64,000 nt of DNA from Eubacteriaceae bacterium (GCA_012522805.1 JAAYJS010000035.1:23356-87355); one strand, 5' to 3'. Numbered from the stretch's first letter, positions 35,887-45,342 are shown. Numbers and translations are program-made. The notes: generated by a model not told the origin, from the sequence alone.

Positions 35887-36060
35887 AGGGCGTTCCTTTA
35901 GTTTGATTTGATGAGCAGGTTTGAACTTGTAATTGCGTTTTAGAATCGTTACAATAACCTATAGATTTCAAATAGTTAGAGTTGAAAACGTCGGTTTTAA
36001 CTGTGTTTTCCACTTAAATTCTATTTTACCATTAAAACGATAAATTAAAAAGGAGAATTA

Positions 36061-36552
36061 ATGAGTCAGACAATCATCTCATTTTTTAGTTTTTTACCAC
36101 CGGATCTGCAAGTCTTTGTTATATCGGCCATACCCGTTGTGGAATTGCGGGGTGCCATACCTTGGGGTATTTTCATACACCGCTTGCCGTACATCAAAAC
36201 CTTTCTTTTGGCATGGGTTGGCAGTGTTTTACCGGCCCCCTTCATTCTTTGGTTGATGCCTGCAATTCTCGACTGGATGCGGGGCACAACATTATTTGGC
36301 CCCTTTGCCAATTGGCTCCACGACAGGGGAATGCGCAAATCTAAAGACATCGCCAAATACGAAATTTGGGGCTTGACGATTTTTATTGCCATTCCTTTAC
36401 CCGGCACCGGCGTTTGGACCGGGTGCTTGGCAGCATCCTTGATGGATATGGATTTTAAGCACGGCATTTTTTCGGCGATACTCGGAGCAGCGATCGCCGG
36501 GGGTGTCGTTTCTTTATTGTGTTATTTCGGATTGATGGCCATAGGAGGATGA
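36061..36552 (+). CDS. small multidrug export protein family (COG2426) membrane protein
   Basis: 163 residues with about four or five membrane segments. Conserved blocks SAIPVVELRGAIPWGI (~21-36), IFIAIPLPGTGVWTGCLAAS (~103-122) and GAAIAGGVVSLL (~140-151) fit the family named small multidrug export protein. The name comes from weak resistance data; the real substrate is not known. ATG 36061 follows AAGGAG. Its stop overlaps the ribosome site of the HAD gene that starts two bases later, so they form an operon. Confidence 0.85.
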   Translation: MSQTIISFFSFLPPDLQVFVISAIPVVELRGAIPWGIFIHRLPYIKTFLLAWVGSVLPAPFILWLMPAILDWMRGTTLFGPFANWLHDRGMRKSKDIAKYEIWGLTIFIAIPLPGTGVWTGCLAASLMDMDFKHGIFSAILGAAIAGGVVSLLCYFGLMAIGG

Positions 36553-36553
36553 C

Positions 36554-37354
36554 ATGATTAAACTGATTGCAACGGACTTGGACGATACCCTTCTTACCGA
36601 CGACAAGTATGTTACAGAGGGCAACCGCAAGGCCATTCAAGCTTGTTTAGATAAAGGCATACATTTCGTAACCGCCAGTGGGCGATTCAACGAATCACAA
36701 TTGGCTTTAATTAAGAGAATAGATTTAAACTTAGAGAAGGAGCTGCACATTGGCGATGGTGGCGGCACATTATTTAATGAAGACAAAATACACAACACCT
36801 TCGGTATCATGGAAAAGTCCTTTTATTTGGAGCTGTTATCGGAAGTGCGGGCTATGGGACTCCCCTGTATGGTAGCCACTTATGAAAATATTTACTATGA
36901 TCAGAAGGATCAACCCTTGAGTGCAATTTATGGCAAAGTAGAAGGTGTTCGGAGACCCTACGTTCATTACATTGACGACTTAAGCGATGTTCCGAACAAA
37001 GTTTTAAAACTCATTTTCTTGCGAGAAAACGAGGCGGTCTATAACAAATTGATGTCTTTGAAAAGGCCGGGCATGTCCGTTTTCATGTCGACCAAGCAAT
37101 TGATGGAAATTACCGCCGATGATTTGTGTAAATTTAAGGCTGTGTGCGCACTGGCAAAAAAACTCGGCATCGAAAAGAAGGAAATCTGTTGTATCGGCGA
37201 CAGCGAAAACGACATCGGCATGGTTCGAGATGCAGGCTTAGGTTTAAGTGTCAAAAACGCTTTGCCTTCGGTCAAAGCGGTGAGCGATGCCGTCGGTATT
37301 AAAACCAACAATGAGGATGGAGTTGCCTGGTTGTTGGAAAAACATATTTTATAA
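36554..37354 (+). CDS. Cof-type HAD-IIB family phosphatase
   Basis: 266 residues. HAD motif I TDLDDTLLTDD (nucleophile Asp ~7), motif II TASGR near 36-40, Lys of motif III near 190 and motif IV GDSENDIGM (~213-221). The large cap of type IIB lies between motifs II and III. Members dephosphorylate sugar phosphates or similar small molecules; the substrate is unknown. GGAGG at 36543-36547 precedes ATG 36554. Cotranscribed with the COG2426 gene and probably with the aminopeptidase gene downstream. Confidence 0.92.
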   Translation: MIKLIATDLDDTLLTDDKYVTEGNRKAIQACLDKGIHFVTASGRFNESQLALIKRIDLNLEKELHIGDGGGTLFNEDKIHNTFGIMEKSFYLELLSEVRAMGLPCMVATYENIYYDQKDQPLSAIYGKVEGVRRPYVHYIDDLSDVPNKVLKLIFLRENEAVYNKLMSLKRPGMSVFMSTKQLMEITADDLCKFKAVCALAKKLGIEKKEICCIGDSENDIGMVRDAGLGLSVKNALPSVKAVSDAVGIKTNNEDGVAWLLEKHIL

Positions 37355-37407
37355 TCAACTAACAGAAAAAAGTATTGAATCGATACAGAAAGAATATTGA
37401 GGAAACC

Positions 37408-38634
37408 ATGAGTTTATCACCTAGTTTTTATAAGAATAATCGTCAAAATTTAGCAGAAAAATTGGAGAAGGGATGTGCCGTGATCTTATACTCCGGTCGA
37501 GAAATCTCCCAATCCTTAGATGCTGTCTATCCATTTTTCTACGACAATAACTTTTATTATTTGACCGGTTTGACAGAATCTGAAATGATACTCTTAATGG
37601 TCAAAGATCAGGAGGGTAAAGTCTCGGAAAAATTATATCTGGAAGAGAACGACCCCTTAACCGTTAAATGGGTCGGGGCTAAGATGGAACCCGAAGAAGC
37701 CTCGGCTGTATCCGCTATCCAAGAGGTGGCGTATTTACCGGAGTTCACAGAAGATCTTTGTAGCTTGGAAAACATTGAGATATATTACTTTGATCGGACC
37801 CCACCGAAACACCAAAGCCTTGCCTTGGAGGAAGAAAGTGCGGATCATTTAAGAAACAAAAGCGCAAAAGATGTGGGTCCGTTGATTGCAGACATGCGCT
37901 TGTACAAACAAAAAGAAGAAATCGATGCGCTTCAACAAGCAATCGATATCACCCAAGTTGCCTTGGAAACGCTGCTTAAAAACTTAAAACCGGATAAAAA
38001 GGAATTTGAAATGGCTGCATTGTTTGAATACAGCGTGCGCTTGGCCGGGGCCGAAGGCTTAGCCTTTCCAACCATTGCCGTCTCCGGCAAGCATGCAACG
38101 GTGTTGCATTACATTCAAAACAACGCAACCATGGCCGAAAACACCTTGCTGTTGTTGGATTTAGGTGCACGCTACGATGGTTATTGTGCTGACATCTCTC
38201 GAACCTATCCGGTAGATGGTCGCTATACCGGTGTTCGTAAAACAGCCTATGAGGTCGTCTTGGAAGTTCAAAAAGAAATGATCCAGTCCTACCAGCCGGG
38301 TGCAGAGATGAAAGAATTGCAAAATAAAACCAGAGAATTATTTTCAGAAAAATGTTTCAGCGCAGGGTTGATCCCGAAGGATCACGACATCGAGGACTGT
38401 TATTACCACGGTATCGGACACTCCTTAGGCTTAGATGTTCATGACACGAAGGATAAGCGAGATTACACCTTAACCCCCGGCATGGTATTAACCTGCGAAC
38501 CCGGCATCTACATTCAAGAACACGGCATTGGTATCCGCATAGAGGACGATATCTTAATCACCGAAGAAGGTCCCGTTAACTTGAGCAAAAACATCGTAAA
38601 AGAAATAGAGGAGATCGAAGCTTTTATGAGTTAA
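37408..38634 (+). CDS. pepP: Xaa-Pro aminopeptidase (aminopeptidase P, M24 family)
   Basis: 408 residues. N-terminal AMP_N domain (~1-130) and a pita-bread catalytic domain with the five metal ligands: DLGARYDGYCADISRTYP (two Asp), GIGHSLGLDVHD (His), TCEPGIYI (Glu) and RIEDDILIT (Glu). It removes N-terminal residues before proline. I prefer ATG 37408 because TTGAGGAAA sits right before it; the TTG at 37375 lacks a ribosome site. It lies 53 bases after the HAD gene. A new promoter and riboswitch for metK start right after its stop. Confidence 0.92.
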   Translation: MSLSPSFYKNNRQNLAEKLEKGCAVILYSGREISQSLDAVYPFFYDNNFYYLTGLTESEMILLMVKDQEGKVSEKLYLEENDPLTVKWVGAKMEPEEASAVSAIQEVAYLPEFTEDLCSLENIEIYYFDRTPPKHQSLALEEESADHLRNKSAKDVGPLIADMRLYKQKEEIDALQQAIDITQVALETLLKNLKPDKKEFEMAALFEYSVRLAGAEGLAFPTIAVSGKHATVLHYIQNNATMAENTLLLLDLGARYDGYCADISRTYPVDGRYTGVRKTAYEVVLEVQKEMIQSYQPGAEMKELQNKTRELFSEKCFSAGLIPKDHDIEDCYYHGIGHSLGLDVHDTKDKRDYTLTPGMVLTCEPGIYIQEHGIGIRIEDDILITEEGPVNLSKNIVKEIEEIEAFMS

Positions 38635-38641
38635 GCTCTTC

Positions 38642-38670
38642 TTGACAGTGACGAAAAAAAGCGTTATACT
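38642..38670 (+). promoter_or_regulatory. sigma-A-type promoter of the metK leader
   Basis: TTGACA (38642-38647), 17 bases, then TATACT (38665-38670). It begins within ten bases of the pepP stop codon and places transcription start just before the riboswitch. Confidence 0.85.
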
Positions 38671-38690
38671 AATACGCAATTATTAAATAG

Positions 38691-38833
38691 AACCTATCCA
38701 GAGAGGTGGAGGGACAGGCCCGATGAAACCCGGCAACCAGCATGAGCAAAGGTGCCAATACCTGCAGTGAACTGCGATGATGGGGTTTTTGGACTTTAAG
38801 CCTCATGGTGACATGAGGCTGTTTTTATTTTAT
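38691..38833 (+). promoter_or_regulatory. SAM-I (S-box) riboswitch with terminator upstream of metK
   Basis: The S-box core is plain: GAGGTGGAGGGA, GGCCCGATGAAACCCGGCAACC and GGTGCCAATACCTGC between about 38701 and 38766. P1 pairs AACCTATC (38691-38698) with GATGATGGGGTT (38776-38787). A terminator follows: AGCCTCATG (38799-38807) pairs with CATGAGGCT (38812-38820), then GTTTTTATTTT. In known SAM-I switches binding of S-adenosylmethionine lets the terminator form and shuts off the gene, so metK is repressed by its product. Confidence 0.96.
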
Positions 38834-38853
38834 TGACCAATAAGGAGAGTCGA

Positions 38854-40032
38854 ATGAATTATTTGTTTACCTCGGAATCTGTGACGGAAGGTCATCCGGA
38901 CAAAATATGCGATCAAATATCCGACGGGATCTTGGATGCCATACTGGAACAAGACCCGATGGGCAGAGTGGCTTGTGAAACTTCTGTATCCACAGGAATG
39001 GTGTTGGTGGCCGGCGAAATCACCACGGAATGTTATGTAGATATCCCCACCATCGTTCGGAAAATCGTCGGGGATATCGGCTTCAATCGCGCCAAGTACG
39101 GCTTTGATTGTGAAACCTGTGCGGTTTTGGTGTCCATCGATGAACAATCACCGGATATCGCCATGGGTGTCGATCAATCCTTAGAAGCGAAAGAAGGAAA
39201 AGAAAACGACGAGTACGCCACCGGAGCCGGAGACCAAGGGATGATGTTCGGTTACGCTTGTAATGAAACGGAAACCTACATGCCCATGGCTATCTCTTTA
39301 GCTCACAAATTAACGAAAAAAATGGCGGATGTGCGCAAAGCCGAAGAAGTCACTTATATGAGACCTGACGGCAAAGCCCAAGTTACCGTAGAATACGTCG
39401 ATGATGTTCCCAAACGGGTAGATACAGTGGTTATCTCCACGCAACACAGCCCAGAAGTAACTTTAGAAACCATCCGCGAAGATATGATTGAAAAAGTGAT
39501 CAAACCGGTTATTCCGGCGGAACTGATGGACGAAAACACCAAGTTTTTAATCAACCCCACCGGCCGGTTTGTTGTCGGTGGTCCCCAAGGGGATGCAGGC
39601 GTAACCGGGCGTAAAATCATTGTGGATACCTATGGTGGTTACGGACGCCATGGTGGCGGTGCTTTTTCAGGAAAAGACCCGACAAAGGTCGACCGCTCCG
39701 CCGCTTATGCCGCTCGCTATGTAGCCAAAAACATCGTTGCAGCGGGCTTGGCCGATCGTTGCGAAGTTCAATTGGCTTATGCCATTGGCGTTGCCCATCC
39801 GGTATCCGTTTATGTCAACACCTTCGGTACCGGAAAACTAAAAGACGAAGAGATCAAAGATCTGATCGAACAGCATTTCGATTTGCGTCCGGCAGCCATT
39901 ATCCGAGATTTGGATTTAAGAAAACCGATCTACAAACAAGTAGCCTCCTATGGACATTTTGGACGGGATGATTTGGATTTGACCTGGGAAAGATTGGATA
40001 AAGTAGAGCTGTTAAAAGAAGCCTTGAAATAA
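38854..40032 (+). CDS. metK: S-adenosylmethionine synthetase
   Basis: 392 residues. Makes S-adenosylmethionine from methionine and [22 protein letters not shown] (~5-23) begins the ATP-binding region; [12 protein letters not shown] (~116), [21 protein letters not shown] (~245) and [19 protein letters not shown] (~269) are the conserved blocks. ATG 38854 with AAGGAGAG at 38842-38849 is the start; the TTG at 38833 lies in the terminator tail. Controlled by the SAM-I riboswitch just upstream. Ends at a hairpin-rich 3' region and strong terminator. Confidence 0.97.
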   Translation: MNYLFTSESVTEGHPDKICDQISDGILDAILEQDPMGRVACETSVSTGMVLVAGEITTECYVDIPTIVRKIVGDIGFNRAKYGFDCETCAVLVSIDEQSPDIAMGVDQSLEAKEGKENDEYATGAGDQGMMFGYACNETETYMPMAISLAHKLTKKMADVRKAEEVTYMRPDGKAQVTVEYVDDVPKRVDTVVISTQHSPEVTLETIREDMIEKVIKPVIPAELMDENTKFLINPTGRFVVGGPQGDAGVTGRKIIVDTYGGYGRHGGGAFSGKDPTKVDRSAAYAARYVAKNIVAAGLADRCEVQLAYAIGVAHPVSVYVNTFGTGKLKDEEIKDLIEQHFDLRPAAIIRDLDLRKPIYKQVASYGHFGRDDLDLTWERLDKVELLKEALK

Positions 40033-40041
40033 AAACGAATT

Positions 40042-40112
40042 GAGAGAACAGGTGTTGGACAACCATCCAGCAAAAATTCAACACGAAGGTTAGCGCAATC
40101 GTGCGATCTCTC
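40042..40112 (+). other. possible structured RNA (three-way junction) in the metK 3' region
   Basis: GAGAGA (40042-40047) pairs with TCTCTC (40107-40112); inside, GTGTTG (40052-40057) pairs with CAACAC (40079-40084), and CGCA (40094-40097) pairs with TGCG (40102-40105). This nests into a three-way junction directly upstream of the terminator. No known riboswitch consensus was recognised. It may be only a 3'-UTR structure. Confidence 0.3.
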
Positions 40113-40113
40113 T

Positions 40114-40155
40114 GCGAGCACCCTTGCAAATTTTGCAAGGGTGTCTCGCTTTTTA
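40114..40155 (+). terminator. strong terminator after metK
   Basis: GCGAGCACCCTTGCAAA pairs with TTTGCAAGGGTGTCTCGC (one bulged T) and TTTTT follows. The remaining 40156-40400 is AT-rich and probably holds the ftsE promoter, e.g. near TTGACT at about 40247-40252. Confidence 0.9.
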
Positions 40156-40400
40156 TAGACAAATATTGAAGGTGTTCTTCATCAAGTAGCAAGAAAGCGT
40201 AAAATAAGTTAAAAAAGTTGCGAATTGCCTTAAATTATCGCGAAGTTGACTTGAAAAGATTGTCAAGAAAAGTTACAATTAACAGTATCTTAATTAATTT
40301 GTAAGAAATGATCGAGAGCATTGTATTTTAGCCAAAAATGTTGTAGATCTTTCTGGATAAAAGGATGACAATAAAACGGAATGCGGATTGAGGGTAAACC

Positions 40401-41093
40401 ATGATTGAATTTATAGATGTGACAAAGACTTACGAGAAAAATGCAAAACACGCGCTCCAGCATGTAACCCTCGGTATCGATAAAGGAGAATTTGTCTTCT
40501 TGGTAGGGCGAAGCGGTGCGGGTAAATCGACCTTCATTAAACTGTTGTTGCGAGAAATCGATGTGACCAGTGGTACCGTTAAAATAAACGGATACGATAT
40601 ATCACGCCTCACTAAAAAAGAAATACCATACTTGAGACGAAAAATAGGTGTCGTCTTTCAAGATTTTAGATTATTAGAAAACAAAAGTGTTTATGAAAAC
40701 GTGGCTTACGCCATGGAGATTATTGGACGCCCACAGAGTAAAATCAAAAAAAAGGTGCCCAACGCATTGGAGATGGTTGGCTTAGCCCATCGAATGAACC
40801 ATTATCCCAGCGAGCTCTCAGGTGGAGAACAACAAAGGGTGGTCATTGCCAGAGCCATCATCAACAATCCGCAAATTTTAATATGCGATGAGCCTACGGG
40901 TAACCTAGACCCGGATACATCCGAAGATATTATGAATTTGCTGACGAGAATCAATAACTTTGGCACGACAATGGTCGTGGTAACCCACAACCAATCTATG
41001 GTGGATCGCATGGAAAAAAGAGTTGTTACCTTGGAACAGGGCGTGGTCATCAGCGACGAGTCTAAGGGCAGGTACGACCATGGCTTCTTTTAA
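40401..41093 (+). CDS. ftsE: cell-division ATP-binding protein FtsE
   Basis: 230 residues. ABC ATPase: Walker A GRSGAGKST (~37), Q-loop VFQDFRLL, signature LSGGEQQR (~139) and Walker B ILICDEPTGNLD (~159). It begins MIEFIDVTKTYEKN as FtsE does. With FtsX it couples ATP hydrolysis in the cytoplasm to peptidoglycan hydrolysis outside. ATG 40401 follows GAGGG. ftsX starts inside its end (14-base overlap), and an M23 hydrolase follows, so the operon contains the whole mechanism. Confidence 0.95.
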   Translation: MIEFIDVTKTYEKNAKHALQHVTLGIDKGEFVFLVGRSGAGKSTFIKLLLREIDVTSGTVKINGYDISRLTKKEIPYLRRKIGVVFQDFRLLENKSVYENVAYAMEIIGRPQSKIKKKVPNALEMVGLAHRMNHYPSELSGGEQQRVVIARAIINNPQILICDEPTGNLDPDTSEDIMNLLTRINNFGTTMVVVTHNQSMVDRMEKRVVTLEQGVVISDESKGRYDHGFF

Positions 41094-41997
41094 TAAAGGT
41101 TCCACTCTGCGAAGTATTCTGCGAGAAGCATTGCAAAGTATTTCCAGAAACCGTTTGATGAGCGTTATTTCTGTCTTGTCCATTACCGCGGCATTGATGA
41201 TATTAGGCATCTTTGTGGTTTTCACCTTGAACATCCAATCACTGACCGCTAATGTGGAAAGTCGTCTCGGAATGCAGATATTTTTGAGCGAAGACTATAC
41301 GGAATTAGAAAAAACAAATCTTGAAAAAGCGTTAATGGATAACCCGAACATCGTCGAAGTGACCTTTGAAGATGTTTTGGATGCAAAGGAAAAGTTTTCC
41401 GATGAGTTGGAGAACTACGCCATTTTGACCACGGATTTAACGGGAGAAAAAAATCCCTTGCCGGTTTCCTTTATCATTAAGGTCGATAAACCGGAAAACT
41501 TGGAAGAAGTGAAAGCTTATGTCGAAAGCCACTCCGGCAACGGTGTCGAATACATTCGGTACGGCGACAATTACGTGGATTCCTTGTTAAGATTTAATTA
41601 TTTTGTTAATATTTTAAGTATTTTGGTTCTTACTGTGCTTACTATCATATCCTTCGTATTGATATACAACACGATAAAATTGACTATTTACGCGCGTCGA
41701 AAAGAGATAGGCATCATGAAGTATGTAGGAGCAACAGATAGATATATAAGAACGCCCTTTGTCTTTGAAGGGATGGTCTTAGGATTAATTGCGGCGATCT
41801 CCGCATTGTTATTGCTAAGACTGGGGTATTATTATTTTTTCGGCATGATCAAAGGCAACGTCGTCATACCCATTCAGAGTTTGTTGGCGTCGCCGGAATC
41901 TGTTTTCAAGCAAATCATAGTCTTTTTTATCATCTACGGCATGGCTCTTGGAGCCATCGGGAGTCGTTTTGCAATGAAAAAGTTTTTAGATGTCTAG
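41080..41997 (+). CDS. ftsX: cell-division protein FtsX
   Basis: 305 residues with four membrane segments: ~26-48 (MSVISVLSITAALMILGIFVVF), then a large outer domain to ~170, and three C-terminal helices (~178-205, ~226-250, ~275-300). The outer loop contacts a peptidoglycan hydrolase in known systems. ATG 41080 with AGG at correct spacing is the start; the longer frame from 41023 only overlaps ftsE. It has no ATPase motif, as expected. The M23 peptidase gene begins 15 bases after its stop. Confidence 0.94.
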   Translation: MASFNKGSTLRSILREALQSISRNRLMSVISVLSITAALMILGIFVVFTLNIQSLTANVESRLGMQIFLSEDYTELEKTNLEKALMDNPNIVEVTFEDVLDAKEKFSDELENYAILTTDLTGEKNPLPVSFIIKVDKPENLEEVKAYVESHSGNGVEYIRYGDNYVDSLLRFNYFVNILSILVLTVLTIISFVLIYNTIKLTIYARRKEIGIMKYVGATDRYIRTPFVFEGMVLGLIAAISALLLLRLGYYYFFGMIKGNVVIPIQSLLASPESVFKQIIVFFIIYGMALGAIGSRFAMKKFLDV

Positions 41998-42012
41998 GAG
42001 GATATTGCAAAC

Positions 42013-43245
42013 ATGAATTTTAAACGGTTAGGATCGTTTTTGTTGTCCGTCTTATTATTAGCAACACTTATCACACCAAAAGCATTAGCGAGTAACGACG
42101 AATTAGAAAGAGCAAAACAGGACAAGAAAAACATAGCAGAAGAAAAGGCAGCCCTCCAGTCCCAAGTGGATAGAAAGAAGGCTTCCATCGATGAAGTCAT
42201 CAGTGAAATGCAAAGACTGGATGACGCTATCGCTGGCATAAACACCGTAATTGAGGAACTCGATGTTAAAATCGAGGAAAAAAATCAAGACATTGAAGAA
42301 GTCAAGCAAGAATTGGTAAAGGCACAACAAGAGCTGGAAGAAATGGAAGAGGATCTGAACAGTCGCGTTCGGGTCATGTATATGTACGGCAACGACGGTT
42401 ATCTCGAACTACTCTTTTCTTCCGAAGATTTCTCGGATTTTATCTCAAGGGCCGATAAAATGGCTGCAATCATGAAGGCTGATAAAAAATCGGTCAGAAA
42501 TATTGAAGATAAAAGAAACGAGATCGAAGTCAAGAAAGACGAAATCGAAGAAGCTCTAGCGGAAATCGAAGAATCCAAAGAGAAACAAGTGGAAGCAAAG
42601 GATGAGCAGGAAGCTAAAAAAACTGAGCAAGAAGCCGTCCGTGCTGCAAATCAGCAGGAAATAGATACGTTTATGGCGGAAATCGAAGAAAAGGATGCAG
42701 CCGAAGCCGAAGCCGACGCCAAGGTACAACAAATTGTAGCTGAGCAACAGGCAGAGCTAGAAAGAATCCGTCAGGAAAAACAAGCTGCAGCCCAACAAGG
42801 CGAACCGGATCCACATCCGGAGGTCGAACTTCCTTCAGAAACGTCGCCCACAGGTTATCTGTGGCCTGTACCAGGTGTTTACTACATCACTTCGCCCTTT
42901 GGTCCGCGTTCGGATGTGTCCCACTTTGGTGGCAGTTCATACCATAACGGTATCGATATTGGCGCCTCTACGGGAACACCTTGTGTCGCAATTGCCGATG
43001 GTGTTGTAACAGAAGCCGCTTACACAGGCGGATATGGAAATTTAGTCATTGTTGATTTTGGTGGCGGAGTCTCCGGGTATTATGGACACTTAAACGGTTA
43101 TGCCGTATCTGCCGGGGAAAGAGTCTCAGCAGGGCAAACCGTCGGTTATGTGGGATCGACTGGAATATCCAGTGGTCCTCACTTACACTTTGGTATGTTG
43201 ATTAACGGCGGGTGGCAAAACCCGATGAATTACTTACCTTACTAA
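42013..43245 (+). CDS. secreted coiled-coil M23 peptidase, FtsEX partner (EnvC/PcsB-like)
   Basis: 410 residues. Signal peptide (residues ~1-27, cleavage near ALA-SND). Long charged coiled coil (~28-270), rich in E/K/Q, then a Pro-rich linker and a C-terminal M23/LytM domain with HNGIDIGAS (~314, HxxxD zinc site) and GPHLHFGM (~393, HxH). Both zinc motifs are intact, so it should be an active endopeptidase rather than an EnvC-type activator. Coiled-coil hydrolases of this form are activated by FtsX. ATG 42013 follows GGAGG at a long 11-base spacing. Likely also a WalRK target, by analogy with Firmicutes. Confidence 0.92.
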   Translation: MNFKRLGSFLLSVLLLATLITPKALASNDELERAKQDKKNIAEEKAALQSQVDRKKASIDEVISEMQRLDDAIAGINTVIEELDVKIEEKNQDIEEVKQELVKAQQELEEMEEDLNSRVRVMYMYGNDGYLELLFSSEDFSDFISRADKMAAIMKADKKSVRNIEDKRNEIEVKKDEIEEALAEIEESKEKQVEAKDEQEAKKTEQEAVRAANQQEIDTFMAEIEEKDAAEAEADAKVQQIVAEQQAELERIRQEKQAAAQQGEPDPHPEVELPSETSPTGYLWPVPGVYYITSPFGPRSDVSHFGGSSYHNGIDIGASTGTPCVAIADGVVTEAAYTGGYGNLVIVDFGGGVSGYYGHLNGYAVSAGERVSAGQTVGYVGSTGISSGPHLHFGMLINGGWQNPMNYLPY

Positions 43246-43330
43246 GTATTGAACCGACCGGTCTATAGAACACCGAAAGGCTTAAGCTATTTATCAGATA
43301 AAATCATTAAACTAATATAAGCATTTCAAC

Positions 43331-43360
43331 GAAAGAGGAGAAATCCTCTTTCTTTATTTT
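43331..43360 (+). terminator. terminator of the ftsEX-M23 operon
   Basis: GAAAGAGGA (43331-43339) pairs with TCCTCTTTC (43344-43352), then TTTATTTT. It separates the operon from the repeat element that follows. Confidence 0.88.
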
Positions 43361-43371
43361 GAGCGCAAAAC

Positions 43372-43418
43372 AAGCCATGCAAAGCCCAAGCAAGGCACCC
43401 ATTGGGAGCTTGCTCACA
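43372..43418 (+). repeat. left 47-nt flanking repeat of the tandem element
   Basis: Begins AAGCCATGCAAAGCCC and ends GCTTGCTCACA. It matches 44019-44065 at 40 of 47 positions in the same orientation. Both copies can fold: AGCAAG (43389-43394) pairs with CTTGCT (43409-43414), with CCC/GGG inside. The loop-side substitutions keep the stems. Confidence 0.75.
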
Positions 43419-43481
43419 AAAGGGGGCCGATGCGAAGGGGTTTATTTGGCGGTGCCGGAAATGAGCGAAGTGAAACGAAGC

Positions 43482-43955
43482 GAATGAAAGGCAACGCCAA
43501 AGTGGCATGGCGCTAAAGCCATGCAAAAGTAAACTTAGAACGATTGGCTGCAGTATTGGAATTGTACTACGCCTATAGACTGAGTTCTAGGAATGAGTGG
43601 CAGCGCCAAAGTGGCATGGCGCTAAAGCCATGCAAAAGTAAACTTAGAACGATTGGCTGCAGTATTGGAATTGTACTACGCCTGCAGACTGAGTTCTAGG
43701 AATGAAAGGCAACGCCAAAGTGAGCATGGCGCTAAAGCCATGCAAAGGTTGAATTACAGCGCACAAGGAATAATTTCTACGCCTGCAGACTGAGTTCTAG
43801 GAATGAGTGGCAGCGCCAAAGTGAGCATGGCGCTAAAGCCATGCGAAAGTTAACTTAGAACGATTGGCTGCAGTGTTGGAAGTGTCTACGCCTGCAGACT
43901 GAGTTCTAGGAATGAGTGGCAGCGCCAAAGTGAGCATGGCGCTAAAGCCATGCAA
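43482..43955 (+). repeat. 109-bp non-coding tandem repeat, about 4.4 copies
   Basis: Units start at 43482, 43591, 43700, 43801 and 43910 (the last partial). Three full units are 109 bases and one is 101. Each holds AACGCC or AGCGCC, then AAAGTG(AG)CATGGCGCTAAAGCCATGC, and ends CTGAGTTCTAGGAATGA. In each unit CATGGC/GCCATG can pair, and AGCGCC/GGCGCT can pair instead, sharing GGC. As 109 is not a multiple of three, no frame is conserved across units, so the array is not coding. No variable spacers exist, so it is not a CRISPR. The element lies between convergent-safe sites: after a terminator and before ctpA. Confidence 0.88.
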
Positions 43956-44018
43956 GTTATTATATCAACGTAGTACTAACCGTTTGGCAATACATATGTG
44001 TAAAGCCAACGCAGGTAT

Positions 44019-44065
44019 AAGCCATGCAAAGCCCGTGCAAGAAACCCTATGGGTGCTTGCTCACA
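44019..44065 (+). repeat. right 47-nt flanking repeat of the tandem element
   Basis: Second copy of the flanking repeat, with GCAAG (44037-44041) pairing with CTTGC (44056-44060) and CCC/GGG inside. It ends 40 bases before the ctpA start, so transcripts of ctpA may carry the hairpin. Confidence 0.75.
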
Positions 44066-44105
44066 GAATAAACACTGCCATCATCACAGCAATTAGGAGG
44101 TCCCT

Positions 44106-45308
44106 TTGGACAATCAACAAACCAAAAAAGGCTTTTCGTTTAAAGCCCTGGCCATCATACTCATCATCACCAATTTATGTACCTTTTTACTGACAGGTAC
44201 AGGCCTGATCAATTTGCCCAATCACGTAACGGTTACCGTTAGCAATCAGGAAATGGTTCAGGGCATTAAAAAATTAACCCTGTTGGAGAGACAGCTCAAA
44301 CGCACCTACTATCAAGATTTGGATACGACCACTTTGATGGAAGGTGCCTTAAAAGGGCTTTTTGCTGCAACAGGAGATCCGTATACGGAGTATTTAAACC
44401 AAGACGACTTTCAAAGCTTGATGGACTCGACCGCCGGCGAATTTGAAGGTGTCGGCATTGTGGTGACGGAAAATGAATCCGGGCAAATAGAAGTCATCGT
44501 GCCCATTAAAGGCAGCCCTGCTGCGGAAGCCGGTATTTTAAGCAGAGACATCATCGTCAAAGTAGACGGCGAGGAAGTGACCAATAAAGGATTGCAAAGC
44601 GCTGTGGATAAAATGCGCGGCAAAAGTGGTAGCGCCGTCACCTTAGAAGTGTTGCGAGAAGGGGAAACCTTAAGCTTTGATCTTGTCAGAGAAGCCATTG
44701 TGAGCAAAACCGTCCACCCAAAAATGATCGGTGATGTCGGTTATATCGAATTAAATCAATTCAACGAGAAATCGACTGAGGAATTAAAATCAGCCTTGGA
44801 AGATTTGAAAGCCAAAGGAATGACAGCTCTGGTCTTGGATCTCAGAAACAACGGTGGCGGTATCTTGGATGTATGTGTAGAGATAATCGATATGTTTATC
44901 GGCGAAGGCATCGCTGTTTATACCGAAGATAAAGCCGGCAACAGAACGGATTATCATAGCAAAGAGGGCAACCTATGGGACGGGCCCATGACGGTTTTAG
45001 TCAATGAAAACACGGCCTCCGCATCGGAGATTTTAGCCGGTGCTGTGCAAGACTACGATCGTGGGGTTGTCGTCGGAACCAAAACCTTCGGCAAAGGCGT
45101 TATCCAAGATGTCTTTCCCTTAAGGGATCAAAGCGGCTATAAGGTGACGGTGGCACAATATTTTACACCCGACGGTCGGAATATCGACAAAAAAGGGATT
45201 GAGCCCGATGTTGTAGTTGAACTACCGGAAGATTTAAAAAACCATTTGACAATCCCTGAAGAAAATGACACGCAATTGGAAAAAGCATTGGAATTATTAG
45301 GCAATTGA
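44106..45308 (+). CDS. ctpA: carboxy-terminal processing peptidase (S41 family)
   Basis: 400 residues. One N-terminal membrane segment (~13-32), then a PDZ domain (~95-175; [31 protein letters not shown]) and the S41 catalytic core with [13 protein letters not shown] (~247), nucleophile in [15 protein letters not shown] (Ser near ~303) and Lys in [11 protein letters not shown] (~325). It cleaves exported proteins near their C-termini. Start is TTG 44106 behind a perfect AGGAGG (44095-44100). In many Clostridia ctpA follows ftsEX-M23; here the repeat element has been inserted between them. Confidence 0.94.
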   Translation: MDNQQTKKGFSFKALAIILIITNLCTFLLTGTGLINLPNHVTVTVSNQEMVQGIKKLTLLERQLKRTYYQDLDTTTLMEGALKGLFAATGDPYTEYLNQDDFQSLMDSTAGEFEGVGIVVTENESGQIEVIVPIKGSPAAEAGILSRDIIVKVDGEEVTNKGLQSAVDKMRGKSGSAVTLEVLREGETLSFDLVREAIVSKTVHPKMIGDVGYIELNQFNEKSTEELKSALEDLKAKGMTALVLDLRNNGGGILDVCVEIIDMFIGEGIAVYTEDKAGNRTDYHSKEGNLWDGPMTVLVNENTASASEILAGAVQDYDRGVVVGTKTFGKGVIQDVFPLRDQSGYKVTVAQYFTPDGRNIDKKGIEPDVVVELPEDLKNHLTIPEENDTQLEKALELLGN

Positions 45309-45342
45309 TCAATTAAAAAACGAAACGAGAGGAGTGGTGCCG

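Noticed and set aside
43482..43955. CRISPR array reading of the tandem repeats
   Set aside because: Units are contiguous 109-bp near-copies without variable spacers, and no cas gene is present.
43912..44193. 93-codon frame running from the repeat array into ctpA
   Set aside because: Unit length is not a multiple of three, so the frame is not kept between units; it overlaps ctpA out of frame.
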